NCBI RefSeq assembly: GCF_002934065.1
Contig: NZ_CP018049.1
Span: 4,276,501-4,340,500 of the forward strand
Length of the DNA stretch: 64,000 nucleotides
Reading direction: 5' to 3'
DNA from: Pseudomonas orientalis
GTDB taxonomy: Bacteria > Pseudomonadota > Gammaproteobacteria > Pseudomonadales > Pseudomonadaceae
Positions 9,553 to 17,635 of this stretch are shown here, in pieces. A program made the translations under genes and the position numbers. A model generated the notes under the pieces. That model did not search any database. It was not told the DNA's origin and saw nothing but the letters and a program-made list of their open reading frames with translations. Position 1 is the stretch's first letter. Every line of letters starts with the position of its first letter.

Positions 9553-9640
9553 TCCGAGGCAACAAGGACGCTGGCCATCACGGGCAGCCAGGTTGATCAC
9601 GCCGACAGGAATGTGAACTATCCAAAGACAGGGTGAAACC

Positions 9641-10915
9641 ATGACTCTCCTCGCAAGGTCTCAACTCCCGCCCGCAACGTCTGATGCCGTCAGCCTGCGA
9701 GCGTCGCCAGGCTCCGCAGTTGATAGCGGCGCCCTGACCCGTCTGAGTGCCGATGACGTACAGCAGATGCTTCAATCTCGATGCCACAGCGAACTTCTCA
9801 AAGAACGCACGGGACACAACCTGATGCTGACCGCCCATCGCGGAACGGGCCCAACAAGCGTGTTTGGCTCGACATTTCCGCAGAGACTTCATCCTGAGAA
9901 CAGCCTCCAAGCAATCAAAGCTGCGATTGTCCAAGGCGCCGATGCGGTTGAAATCGATATTTTCAAAGCCAAAGACGGCACCGTGATGGTCACCCATGAC
10001 GATGAGATCTGGCGTAACGCGTTCGGCGCTGATCGCAGCGGCGCCAAACTGCCCGAGGGCGAAACCAAGGCGTCCTATCTGGTTGGGCAAAAGACAGCCG
10101 ATGAACTGCAAAAAATCCCTATTGGACGCAAGGGTGAAGTCACACCTACGCTGTCGTCAGTTATCGAACTGGTCAACGATGCGAACCAGACACTTATTGC
10201 GTACGGCAAAAAACCGGTCATTCTCAATATCGAACTGAAAGATGAAACCGCCGTGTCTTCCATGCTTGATCTCGTGGAACAGGGTGGGCGGAACATGCAG
10301 AAACTTGCCCCGGAAAGCATCATTTTCTGTTCGTTCAAACACGAGGCGCTCAAGGAGTTGAAAGCTGAGGCCGAGCAGCGTGGCTTGAGCGGAATAAACA
10401 TCGCTCCCGGCATCAAAACAGCGGACTTGTTCGGCAAAGAAAACATGAAGGAGGACTTCTCCCTCAAAGATCCCAACGCGAAGTATCAAACCAACGCCAC
10501 GAACAATCTGCGCAGTCTGGTGGAGGGCAATGGGTTTCAAGGCTACGACGGGATCCTGTGGGATTTGCGCGCGCCGATCGTCGAACTTGCCGCGTCAGGG
10601 AAGAAGGCCATCCACGCCTCCACTTCAGACTTCAGGCAATACGGCGACAATCGCGACTTTTCCCACGTACTCCTCGAGTTGAGCAAGCAAGCTGAAACGT
10701 TTTTCAAATGTGACAACGTTGATGACGCGCGGAAAGTCTTGCTGGAATCCAGCATCTTGCTGGGCGGTGTAGGCATTCAGATGCTGTATAAAAAAACACC
10801 GGAGGGTGGCGACGCGTTTTATTTCTATCGACCTGATGATCAACATGACAACAGTTCGATCCTGAAAACAGGGGCAAAAAAACCGATTGCCTACTCAAAA
10901 CTCGTGTCGGAATAA
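9641..10915 (+). CDS. GDPD-fold protein, candidate type III secreted effector
   Basis: 424 residues, no signal peptide. The phosphodiesterase core starts near residue 60 with the GDPD catalytic pattern H66-R67, E86-N87, E104-x-D106 and H119-D120, then an IELK motif, so the glycerophosphodiester phosphodiesterase fold looks intact. The first 50 residues look like a type III secretion signal: about 18% serine, leucine at positions 3 and 4, and no acidic residue before D15. A consensus HrpL box lies upstream. GC content appears lower than in cysM and the DTW gene on either side, suggesting acquisition. It could instead be an ordinary cytoplasmic GDPD, but such enzymes usually lack the 60-residue Ser/Ala-rich leader. 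Start supported by AGGGTG. Confidence 0.7.
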   Translation: MTLLARSQLPPATSDAVSLRASPGSAVDSGALTRLSADDVQQMLQSRCHSELLKERTGHNLMLTAHRGTGPTSVFGSTFPQRLHPENSLQAIKAAIVQGADAVEIDIFKAKDGTVMVTHDDEIWRNAFGADRSGAKLPEGETKASYLVGQKTADELQKIPIGRKGEVTPTLSSVIELVNDANQTLIAYGKKPVILNIELKDETAVSSMLDLVEQGGRNMQKLAPESIIFCSFKHEALKELKAEAEQRGLSGINIAPGIKTADLFGKENMKEDFSLKDPNAKYQTNATNNLRSLVEGNGFQGYDGILWDLRAPIVELAASGKKAIHASTSDFRQYGDNRDFSHVLLELSKQAETFFKCDNVDDARKVLLESSILLGGVGIQMLYKKTPEGGDAFYFYRPDDQHDNSSILKTGAKKPIAYSKLVSE

Positions 10916-10921
10916 GGCTTC

Positions 10922-11515
10922 TTATTGCGCGTGATTTCGCTGAAACACCGCTGCACCCATCGCCGAGATCTGCCCTTCGATCAGCGCCTCGAAGGGTTTT
11001 AGCAGCGGCTCAAACGATACCGGTGCTTCCAACACCTGCAATGCCTGCACAATCGCCTCTATCGTCGACAAAGCGCCAGGCCCGGGCGCCTTGCGCAGCC
11101 GATACCGGGAAACGCCGCCGGCGGGCAACGTCACACGGGGCAAGGCCGCCAGCAAAGGGTTGAGGTGCAGCAGTTTGCGCGCCTTGCGCCAGGTGCCGTC
11201 GGGCACCACCAGCAGCAGCGGCTGATCACCAGGCTCATAGGCTTGCAAAGACTGCGCATCATCGGCCGGGAATAACAGACGCGCCTGATAACCGGGCGGA
11301 TTCAATAACGTCTCCAGATCATCGAACACTTCCCCCACCACCAGTTGCGCATGGGTGAGCCCCAACGCCGCCAGTCGCGCGGTATTGAGCGCATGGCTGA
11401 CCTCGCTCGGATGCTGCAACAGCAACACGCGAGTGCAACTGTCGAGGCTGGGGATCAGCGAGCACAAGCAGTGGCTGAGGGGCCTGAGACAACGGGAACA
11501 CTGGGGTCTGGACAT
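10922..11515 (-). CDS. DTW-domain tRNA-uridine aminocarboxypropyltransferase family protein
   Basis: 197 residues. The N-terminus has a cysteine cluster (CSRCLRPLSHCLC, residues 6-18) likely to bind zinc. The DTW signature appears as PDGTWRKARK with the preceding LLLVVPDG strand, and the N-terminal part includes LLLQHPSEVSHALNTARLA. The family (E. coli TapT/YfiP) transfers the 3-amino-3-carboxypropyl group of SAM to tRNA uridine (acp3U). It lies 5 bp after the LysR gene on the same strand, so may be read through from it. Confidence 0.85.
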   Translation of the reverse strand: MSRPQCSRCLRPLSHCLCSLIPSLDSCTRVLLLQHPSEVSHALNTARLAALGLTHAQLVVGEVFDDLETLLNPPGYQARLLFPADDAQSLQAYEPGDQPLLLVVPDGTWRKARKLLHLNPLLAALPRVTLPAGGVSRYRLRKAPGPGALSTIEAIVQALQVLEAPVSFEPLLKPFEALIEGQISAMGAAVFQRNHAQ

Positions 11516-11520
11516 GTTTT

Positions 11521-12414
11521 TCAGGCCTGGTTGAGCTGGGCTTTAAGTAGATCGCGGAAGGTCTGGATCAGCGGCTCGCGGCTTCGCCCGCGGCGCATGA
11601 TCATCGAAAACGGCGCCTGGTAGCCGAAGGTGGCCGGCAACAGGGCGCGCAGGTCGCCCTTGTCGGCCCAGGCCTGGGCGTAGTGCTCGGGCAGGTAGCC
11701 GATGTAGGCGCCGGACAGCACCAGGATCAACTGCGCCTCCATGCTTTCCACGGTGGCGGCGCTGTGCTTGAAGCCGTGGCGCGCCAGTTCGGCCTGGCTC
11801 CAGTAACCACGCCCGACCATACGTTGCTGGGTGATGACCTGCTCAGGGATACGCCGCTCGTTGAACAACGGGTGCCGGGTGCTGCAATACAGCCAGTGCT
11901 GCTCGCGATACAGCGGCATATAGATCAGCCCGCTCATGCGGTTGGAGAACGCGCCGATGGCCAGGTCCAGGCGATTGTCCTGCACCCCCAGTTGCAGCTC
12001 ATACGGACTCATCACCGACAGATGCAAATGTACCGCCGGATGCTCGAGGCTGTAGGCGCCGATCACCTCGGCGAACGGCAGCGCTTTGTCGCTGACGGTG
12101 GAGTCGAGCACGCCGAGCTTGAGCGTGCCGCGCAATTCGCCCTTCAACGCGGCGGCATATTGTTCGAAGCCTTCCAGTTCGCCTAATAAACGCAAGGTTT
12201 CCTGATGAAACAGCTCGCCCTTGCTGGTCAGGCTGAAGCCACCCCGCCCACGGTGACAGAGCACCAGCCCCAACGCCGATTCGAGCTGGCTCATGTAGGT
12301 GCTGATGGCTGACGTCGACAGGTTGAGTGCCTGCTGGGCATTGGCGAACCCCTGGTGCCGCACGACGCAGACGAAAATGCGCAGAAGTTTGAGGTCGGGC
12401 AAGGCGTTGGCCAT
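11521..12414 (-). CDS. gbuR: LysR-type regulator GbuR (divergent from guanidinobutyrase)
   Basis: 297 residues: N-terminal winged helix-turn-helix (about 5-65, with RHQGFANAQQALNLSTSAISTYMSQLE split over two helices) and a LysR effector-binding domain (about 95-295). It is divergent from gbuA with 149 bp between, as P. aeruginosa gbuR is with gbuA, where GbuR activates gbuA in response to 4-guanidinobutyrate. The name rests on synteny and adjacency to a clear gbuA. Confidence 0.78.
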   Translation of the reverse strand: MANALPDLKLLRIFVCVVRHQGFANAQQALNLSTSAISTYMSQLESALGLVLCHRGRGGFSLTSKGELFHQETLRLLGELEGFEQYAAALKGELRGTLKLGVLDSTVSDKALPFAEVIGAYSLEHPAVHLHLSVMSPYELQLGVQDNRLDLAIGAFSNRMSGLIYMPLYREQHWLYCSTRHPLFNERRIPEQVITQQRMVGRGYWSQAELARHGFKHSAATVESMEAQLILVLSGAYIGYLPEHYAQAWADKGDLRALLPATFGYQAPFSMIMRRGRSREPLIQTFRDLLKAQLNQA

Positions 12415-12456
12415 GGCAGGTTCCGGATATCAATGCCTGCAGTCTACCCGCCTGCA

Positions 12457-12480
12457 TTAGTTTAGAAAAACCTGAACTAA
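12457..12480. promoter_or_regulatory. Candidate GbuR operator between gbuR and gbuA
   Basis: Inverted repeat with arms ttagtttag and ctgaactaa (8 of 9 positions pair) around aaaaac, 42 bp upstream of gbuR and 83 bp upstream of gbuA. Spacing and AT-rich core fit a LysR-family binding site in a divergent promoter. Confidence 0.55.
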
Positions 12481-12563
12481 GTATTTGCCCCCGCCGATTC
12501 TTCCCACCCGTGGCTTTTTGCAGAATCGACCGCCAACAAACACAACAACGATGAGGCTATCCC

Positions 12564-13514
12564 GTGGACAAGATTTTCCACCAACCACTGGGCGGCAACG
12601 AAATGCCGCGCTTCGCCGGCATTGCCACCATGATGCGCCTGCCCCACCTGCAAACCGCCAGGGGCCTGGACGCGGCCTTTATAGGCGTGCCCCTGGACAT
12701 CGGCACCTCGCTGCGCGCCGGCACCCGCTTCGGGCCTCGGGAAATTCGCGCCGAATCAGTAATGATCCGCCCGTACAACATGGCCACCGGCGCTGCGCCG
12801 TTCGATTCGCTGTCGGTTGCGGACATTGGCGACGTGGCGATCAACACCTTCAACCTGCTGGACGCCGTGCGCATCATCGAGGAGGCCTACGATGAAATCC
12901 TCGAGCACGACGTCATCCCCATGACCCTGGGTGGCGACCACACCATCACCCTGCCGATCCTGCGGGCGATCCACAAGAAACACGGTAAGGTCGGGCTGGT
13001 GCATATCGACGCCCACGCCGACGTCAACGACCATATGTTCGGCGAGAAAATCGCCCACGGCACCACCTTCCGCCGCGCCGTGGAAGAGGGTTTGCTCGAT
13101 TGCGACCGTGTGGTGCAGATCGGCCTGCGCGCCCAGGGCTACACCGCTGAAGACTTCAACTGGAGCCGCAAGCAGGGCTTCCGGGTGGTCCAGGCCGAAG
13201 AATGCTGGCATCACTCTCTCGCGCCGCTGATGACCCAAGTGCGCGAAAAGGTCGGCGGCGGCCCGGTATACCTGAGCTTCGACATCGATGGCATCGACCC
13301 GGCCTGGGCACCGGGCACGGGCACGCCGGAAATCGGCGGGCTGACCACCATTCAGGCGATCGAAATCATTCGTGGCTGCCAGGGCCTGGACCTGATTGGT
13401 TGTGACCTGGTGGAAGTGTCGCCGCCCTATGACACCACCGGCAACACCTCGTTGCTGGGTGCCAACCTGCTGTATGAAATGCTTTGTGTACTGCCCGGCG
13501 TGACGCATCGCTGA
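12564..13514 (+). CDS. gbuA: Guanidinobutyrase (ureohydrolase family)
   Basis: 316 residues of the arginase/agmatinase superfamily. Mn2+-binding residues are visible in GGDHTITL (D125, H126), DAHADVNDH (D149, H151, D153) and SFDIDGIDP. The N-terminal stretch LHQPLGGNEMPRF-like and the MIRPYNMATGAAPFDSL segment match P. aeruginosa GbuA as I recall it. It hydrolyses 4-guanidinobutyrate to 4-aminobutyrate and urea in arginine catabolism via the dehydrogenase/transaminase route. The downstream SSS symporter may supply a substrate. Agmatinase or guanidinopropionase are alternatives within the family, but synteny with gbuR favours GbuA. Confidence 0.88.
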   Translation: MDKIFHQPLGGNEMPRFAGIATMMRLPHLQTARGLDAAFIGVPLDIGTSLRAGTRFGPREIRAESVMIRPYNMATGAAPFDSLSVADIGDVAINTFNLLDAVRIIEEAYDEILEHDVIPMTLGGDHTITLPILRAIHKKHGKVGLVHIDAHADVNDHMFGEKIAHGTTFRRAVEEGLLDCDRVVQIGLRAQGYTAEDFNWSRKQGFRVVQAEECWHHSLAPLMTQVREKVGGGPVYLSFDIDGIDPAWAPGTGTPEIGGLTTIQAIEIIRGCQGLDLIGCDLVEVSPPYDTTGNTSLLGANLLYEMLCVLPGVTHR

Positions 13515-13672
13515 TGAGCGCGAACGTGCTTTCAACAGAATAAAAACGGTATTTGCACACTGAAATCCTGGGGATCCACAGGTTCCCGGATGTACCTGAC
13601 CTTGGCTCGCGTGTTTGCCGAGCCGACTGCCGCCTGATCGTCCATAAAAAATATAATCGGAGAATCACCGTC

Positions 13673-15055
13673 ATGGCTTTGGATCTATTCGTCGTACTCA
13701 TCTACGCCGCCGGCATGCTCGTGCTCGGCTACTACGGCATGCGCCGCGCCAAGACCCATGAAGACTACCTGGTGGCCGGCCGCAACCTGGGACCATCACT
13801 GTATATGGGCACCATGGCCGCCACCGTATTGGGCGGTGCCTCTACCGTCGGCACCGTGCGCCTGGGTTATGTGCACGGTATTTCCGGTTTCTGGCTGTGC
13901 GCCGCACTGGGCGCGGGGATCATTGCGCTGAACCTGTTCCTGGCCAAGCCGCTGTTGAAGCTGAAAATCTTCACCGTCACCCAGGTCCTGGAGAAACGCT
14001 ACAACCCCATGGCGCGCCAGGCCAGCGCAGTGATCATGCTGGCCTACGCGCTGATGATCGGGGTGACTTCGATCCTGGCCATCGGCACTGTGCTGCAGGT
14101 GCTGTTCGGCCTGCCATTCTGGATCTCGGTGCTGTTGGGCGGTGGTGTGGTGGTGGTGTATTCGACCATCGGCGGCATGTGGTCGCTGACCCTGACCGAT
14201 AGTGTGCAGTTCGTGATCAAGACGGTGGGGCTGATGTTCATTCTGCTGCCGATCTGCCTGTACCAGGTCGGCGGCTGGGATGAATTGCTGGCCAAGCTGC
14301 CGGCATCGAGTTTCAGCTTCACCGCAATCGGCTGGGACACAATCATTACCTACTTCATGATCTACTTCTTCGGCATCCTGATCGGCCAGGATATCTGGCA
14401 GCGCGTATTCACCGCCCGCGACGAAAAAGTCGCCCGGTATGCCGGCACCTTCGCCGGGCTCTATTGCATTGTATATGGCCTGGTGTGCGCCTTGATCGGC
14501 ATGGCAGCGCATGTGCTGATCCCGGACCTGGACAACGTCAACAACGCGTTCGCGGCCATCGTCAAAGCCTCGCTGCCGGACGGCATTCGCGGCCTGGTGA
14601 TTGCCGCAGCGCTGGCGGCGATGATGTCCACGGCCAGCGCAGCCTTGCTTGCCGCGTCCACTGTGTTGACCGAAGACTTGTTGCCACGTTTGCGCGGCGG
14701 CAAGCAGTCGAGCCTGGGCGTCAACCGCTTGTTCACCCTGCTGACCGGCATCGCCGTGCTGGGCATAGCACTGGTGGTGAACGATGTAATAAGCGCCCTG
14801 ACCCTGGCCTATAACCTGCTGGTGGGCGGCATGCTGATTCCGCTGATCGGCGCGATCTTCTGGAAACGCGCGACCACCGCCGGAGCGATTACGTCAATGA
14901 CCCTGGGGTTCGTGACCGCGCTGGTATTCATGTTCAAGGATGGGCTGGATGCAAACACCCCGATTTATTACAGCCTCGCGGTGGCGTTGGTGAGTTTTGT
15001 GCTGGTGAGTGTGGTGTCGCGTAAACCGGGGGCGGTGGCGGCAGGGGTGGCTTGA
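13673..15055 (+). CDS. Sodium:solute symporter family transporter
   Basis: 460 residues, about 13 predicted membrane segments, SSSF fold: early AGRNLG loop, the GGASTVGT segment after helix 2, and IGGMWSLTLTDSVQF typical of Na+-coupled solute symporters. It follows gbuA by 158 bp on the same strand, in the position of PA1418 beside P. aeruginosa gbuA, so uptake of a guanidino compound or related amino acid is plausible but not shown. Start at 13673 (MALDLFVV) has a GGAGA upstream; an extended frame back to 13553 has no family-like sequence. Confidence 0.85.
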   Translation: MALDLFVVLIYAAGMLVLGYYGMRRAKTHEDYLVAGRNLGPSLYMGTMAATVLGGASTVGTVRLGYVHGISGFWLCAALGAGIIALNLFLAKPLLKLKIFTVTQVLEKRYNPMARQASAVIMLAYALMIGVTSILAIGTVLQVLFGLPFWISVLLGGGVVVVYSTIGGMWSLTLTDSVQFVIKTVGLMFILLPICLYQVGGWDELLAKLPASSFSFTAIGWDTIITYFMIYFFGILIGQDIWQRVFTARDEKVARYAGTFAGLYCIVYGLVCALIGMAAHVLIPDLDNVNNAFAAIVKASLPDGIRGLVIAAALAAMMSTASAALLAASTVLTEDLLPRLRGGKQSSLGVNRLFTLLTGIAVLGIALVVNDVISALTLAYNLLVGGMLIPLIGAIFWKRATTAGAITSMTLGFVTALVFMFKDGLDANTPIYYSLAVALVSFVLVSVVSRKPGAVAAGVA

Positions 15056-15061
15056 AACAAA

Positions 15062-15150
15062 TGTGGGAGCGGACTTGCTCGCGAATGCGCTAAATCAGTC
15101 AACTATTTATCGACTGACTCAACGTATTCGCGAGCAAACCCGCTCCCACA
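15062..15150. repeat. REPIN (two inverted REPs) after the symporter
   Basis: Left REP starts TGTGGGAGCGGACTTGCTCG and right REP is its near inverse ending in CGCTCCCACA; a short internal inverted repeat (cagtc...gactg) lies between. Typical Pseudomonas REP doublet at the end of a transcription unit. Confidence 0.88.
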
Positions 15151-15171
15151 GGAATCCTGGGTTGGCTGGGA

Positions 15172-15294
15172 TCAACGCCGACGAGGGCGGCGCTGCTCAT
15201 CGTCGGTACGAATCGGTACCGGCTGCAGTGGAGGCTCGATCAAGCCCAGCGCAACACCAAGGTCATGGAGCCAGGTTTGGATTTTCTCTTTCAT
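15172..15294 (-). CDS. PA1414-family small protein (40 aa)
   Basis: 40 residues: an amphipathic start (MKEKIQTWLHDLGVALGL), a proline-rich middle (IEPPLQPVPI) and an Arg-rich tail (EQRRPRRR). Shine-Dalgarno AAGGGGG precedes the ATG. The sequence resembles the PA1414 family of Pseudomonas, and its place near gbuA agrees with P. aeruginosa synteny (PA1414 near PA1418-PA1422). In P. aeruginosa the PA1414 transcript is reported, as I recall, to contain the low-oxygen-induced small RNA SicX. Whether this locus makes a protein, an sRNA or both cannot be settled here. Confidence 0.65.
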   Translation of the reverse strand: MKEKIQTWLHDLGVALGLIEPPLQPVPIRTDDEQRRPRRR

Positions 15295-15363
15295 GATTTG
15301 CCCCCTTTGAGGGTAATACGAGTAGGCGCCTGTTCTGTCGCCTTTTCCTACACTTATGGTAGC

Positions 15364-15376
15364 CCTAAGTCCTAGG
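15364..15376. promoter_or_regulatory. Imperfect palindrome upstream of the PA1414-like gene
   Basis: CCTAAGTCCTAGG pairs CCTA with TAGG and is centred about 75 bp upstream of the small gene's start codon. It may be an operator; no regulator is assigned. I found no TTGAT-N4-ATCAA Anr site here. Confidence 0.35.
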
Positions 15377-15437
15377 TATTGCTTGCGCAAAACCACAACG
15401 AACTATTACTGAATGGATCTGAATCCTGTCGGATCGT

Positions 15438-16331
15438 TCAAGCAATCTCGCGCCTGTCCTGCGCACTCTCTGCCTGGCTCGACTGCTGCAGCTCGATCCA
15501 TGCATTGAGGTTAGCGCCGAGCATACCCTTTCGCCACATCAACCAGGTGGTAGCAGTGGCAAAAGGCCCAGTGAGCGGATGAACGGACACACTGTCCTTG
15601 CCGGGAAGGCTGTCGAGCATCGATTCGGACATCAACGCCACACCGGAGCCGGCGATGACGCAGGCGAGCATGCCTTGGTAGGACTCGATCTCGATGGCGC
15701 GGCCCATGGCCACGCGCTCGTGGGAAAACCAGGTCTCCAGGCGGGTGCGATAGGCGCAGCTGCGGCGGAAGGTGAACACCGAGCGGCCGACCACGTCCTG
15801 AGGGCTGCGCACCGGTGGGTGGTCGGCCTCGCAAATGATCACCAGGCGCTCTTCGCACAGCGGCACGCCATCGAGCGTGGCAATCGTCAACTGACCATCC
15901 ACCAGCGCCGCATCCAGCCGTCCGGTGATCAAGCCTTCCAGCAGTTCCCCGCTCGGCGCGGATTGCACCTGCAGGTTCACCATCGGGTAGGCCTTGTGAT
16001 AACGCGCCAACAGTTTGGGCAAGTGAATTGCCGCCGTGCTGTACATGCTGCCGAGAACAAAATCACCGGCCGGTTGCCCGCCCTGCACGGCGCCGTGAGC
16101 TTCGTCATGTAGCGCCAGCAAGCGGGTGCTGTAGTCCAGCAGCACTTTACCCGCAGGAGAAAGCTGCAAGCGCTGGCGTTCACGCACGAACAGCTCGACG
16201 CCAAGCTGTTCTTCCATTTGCTTGAGCCGGGTCGACAGGTTCGACGGCACACGGTGCAGGCGCTCGGCGGCGCGGGTGATGGAGCCCTCTTCCGCTACCG
16301 CCTGGAAGATGCGCAGTTGACTGAACTCCAT
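15438..16331 (-). CDS. LysR-type regulator (divergent from YbfB-like MFS)
   Basis: 297 residues: N-terminal helix-turn-helix (LRIFQAVAEEGSITRAAERL then VPSNLSTRLKQMEEQLG, about 5-60) and a periplasmic-binding-protein-like effector domain. Start at 16331 (MEFSQLRIF) is preceded by GGAGAAAGG. It is divergent from the MFS gene with 104 bp between, so that transporter is the likely target. The VPSNLSTRLKQ helix resembles PtrR/YneJ-type regulators; this is only a family impression. Confidence 0.85.
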   Translation of the reverse strand: MEFSQLRIFQAVAEEGSITRAAERLHRVPSNLSTRLKQMEEQLGVELFVRERQRLQLSPAGKVLLDYSTRLLALHDEAHGAVQGGQPAGDFVLGSMYSTAAIHLPKLLARYHKAYPMVNLQVQSAPSGELLEGLITGRLDAALVDGQLTIATLDGVPLCEERLVIICEADHPPVRSPQDVVGRSVFTFRRSCAYRTRLETWFSHERVAMGRAIEIESYQGMLACVIAGSGVALMSESMLDSLPGKDSVSVHPLTGPFATATTWLMWRKGMLGANLNAWIELQQSSQAESAQDRREIA

Positions 16332-16435
16332 AGCCTTTCTCCAAAACTGAACAAGTTGCTCACTATTATTCATTTTTACAGAAAGTCAATCCGCTTTAGC
16401 CTGACGGTCTTCGCTTTCCCGCAGGACACGTGCAC

Positions 16436-17635
16436 ATGTCACCGCTGATTCGCTTAACCGCCAGCTTTGTCGCCCTGATGATGGCCATGGGCATCGGCCG
16501 CTTTGCCCTTACCCCGCAGATGCCGCATTTGCTCAGCGAAGGTCAGATCGACCTGACCGGCGCCGGGTTGATCGCGGCCGCCAATTACCTGGGTTACTTC
16601 GTCGGTGCGGTGGACTCGATCTTCGCCCGCAGTCATCATCATATTAAGGGGCGGTTGTACGGCGGGTTGTGGCTCTGCGTGCTGCTGACCCTGGCGTCCT
16701 GTTGGGCCCACGGCTTTTGGCCGCACCTGCTGCTGCGTTTCGGCACCGGTGTCGCCAGCGCCTGGGCCCTGGTGATGATTACCAGCCTGAGCCAGCCGCT
16801 GGCGATTGCTGCCGGCAGGCCACGCCTGGGAGCGTTGGTGTTCGCAGGACCTGGCTTGGGCATTGTGCTCACCGGACTGCTGGCGCTGGGGTCCAACCTG
16901 TTGGGGCAAAGCTCCGCGACGCTGTGGTTGGTGTATGGCGCGGTGGCACTGGTGATGCTGCTGGCCATCCTGCCCTTCCTGCCAACGCCGACCACGCTGG
17001 CTGCGCCCGCCTCCAACGCGGGTAATAACGGCAGCATCGCGCACTTGGGCTGGATCTACTTTTTGTTCGGCCTGGGCTACATCATTCCAGCAACTTTCCT
17101 GTCGCAGATGGCCAGTGCGCAGTTCAAGGGCGCCTGGCAGGCCGACTTGTTCTGGCCGTGCTTTGGCCTGGCCGCAGCGATGGGCGTTGTGATAGCCAGC
17201 CTGCGCCGCAAGGACCCGAACACCACCCGGCGCTGGCTGATGACCACGCTGTGGCTGCAGGCGGCCGGCGTATTCACGTGCCTGCTGGGCAATGCCTGGG
17301 GCTTGGCGCTGGGAGTATTGCTGTGCGGCGCACCGTTTCTGGCGTGCATGCAATTGGTCATGGCGCGCCTGCGCGAGATAGCGCCCCACGGCTACCAGCG
17401 CAGCACCGGCTTGTTGACGGCCAGCTTTGCCATCGGCCAATTGAGCGGGCCGCTGCTGGCCTCGGTGAGCAGCCACCTGAGCGGCGGCCTGCAACCGGCA
17501 CTGGTGATTGCCGGTTGCGGCCTGCTGGTGGCCGGCGGTGTCGTGCTCAGCCAGCGACCAGAGGGGTCGGCAAGCGCACCTGCTCACGCCGTGCCAGTAG
17601 CAGAAAAAACAGCCCTCCCAGGAAGCAGCCGGTAA
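16436..17635 (+). CDS. YbfB/YjiJ-family MFS transporter
   Basis: 399 residues, about 12 membrane segments. The N-terminus MAMGIGRFALTPQMPHLL and ANYLGYFVGA are the signature of the YbfB/YjiJ branch of MFS transporters; substrates are poorly known. ATG at 16436 is chosen because AGGA lies 9 bp upstream; a GTG at 16430 is too close to it. The 3' end overlaps the convergent NCS1 permease gene by 89 bp, and the hydrophilic C-terminal tail (about 25 residues) is encoded in that overlap. Confidence 0.85.
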   Translation: MSPLIRLTASFVALMMAMGIGRFALTPQMPHLLSEGQIDLTGAGLIAAANYLGYFVGAVDSIFARSHHHIKGRLYGGLWLCVLLTLASCWAHGFWPHLLLRFGTGVASAWALVMITSLSQPLAIAAGRPRLGALVFAGPGLGIVLTGLLALGSNLLGQSSATLWLVYGAVALVMLLAILPFLPTPTTLAAPASNAGNNGSIAHLGWIYFLFGLGYIIPATFLSQMASAQFKGAWQADLFWPCFGLAAAMGVVIASLRRKDPNTTRRWLMTTLWLQAAGVFTCLLGNAWGLALGVLLCGAPFLACMQLVMARLREIAPHGYQRSTGLLTASFAIGQLSGPLLASVSSHLSGGLQPALVIAGCGLLVAGGVVLSQRPEGSASAPAHAVPVAEKTALPGSSR

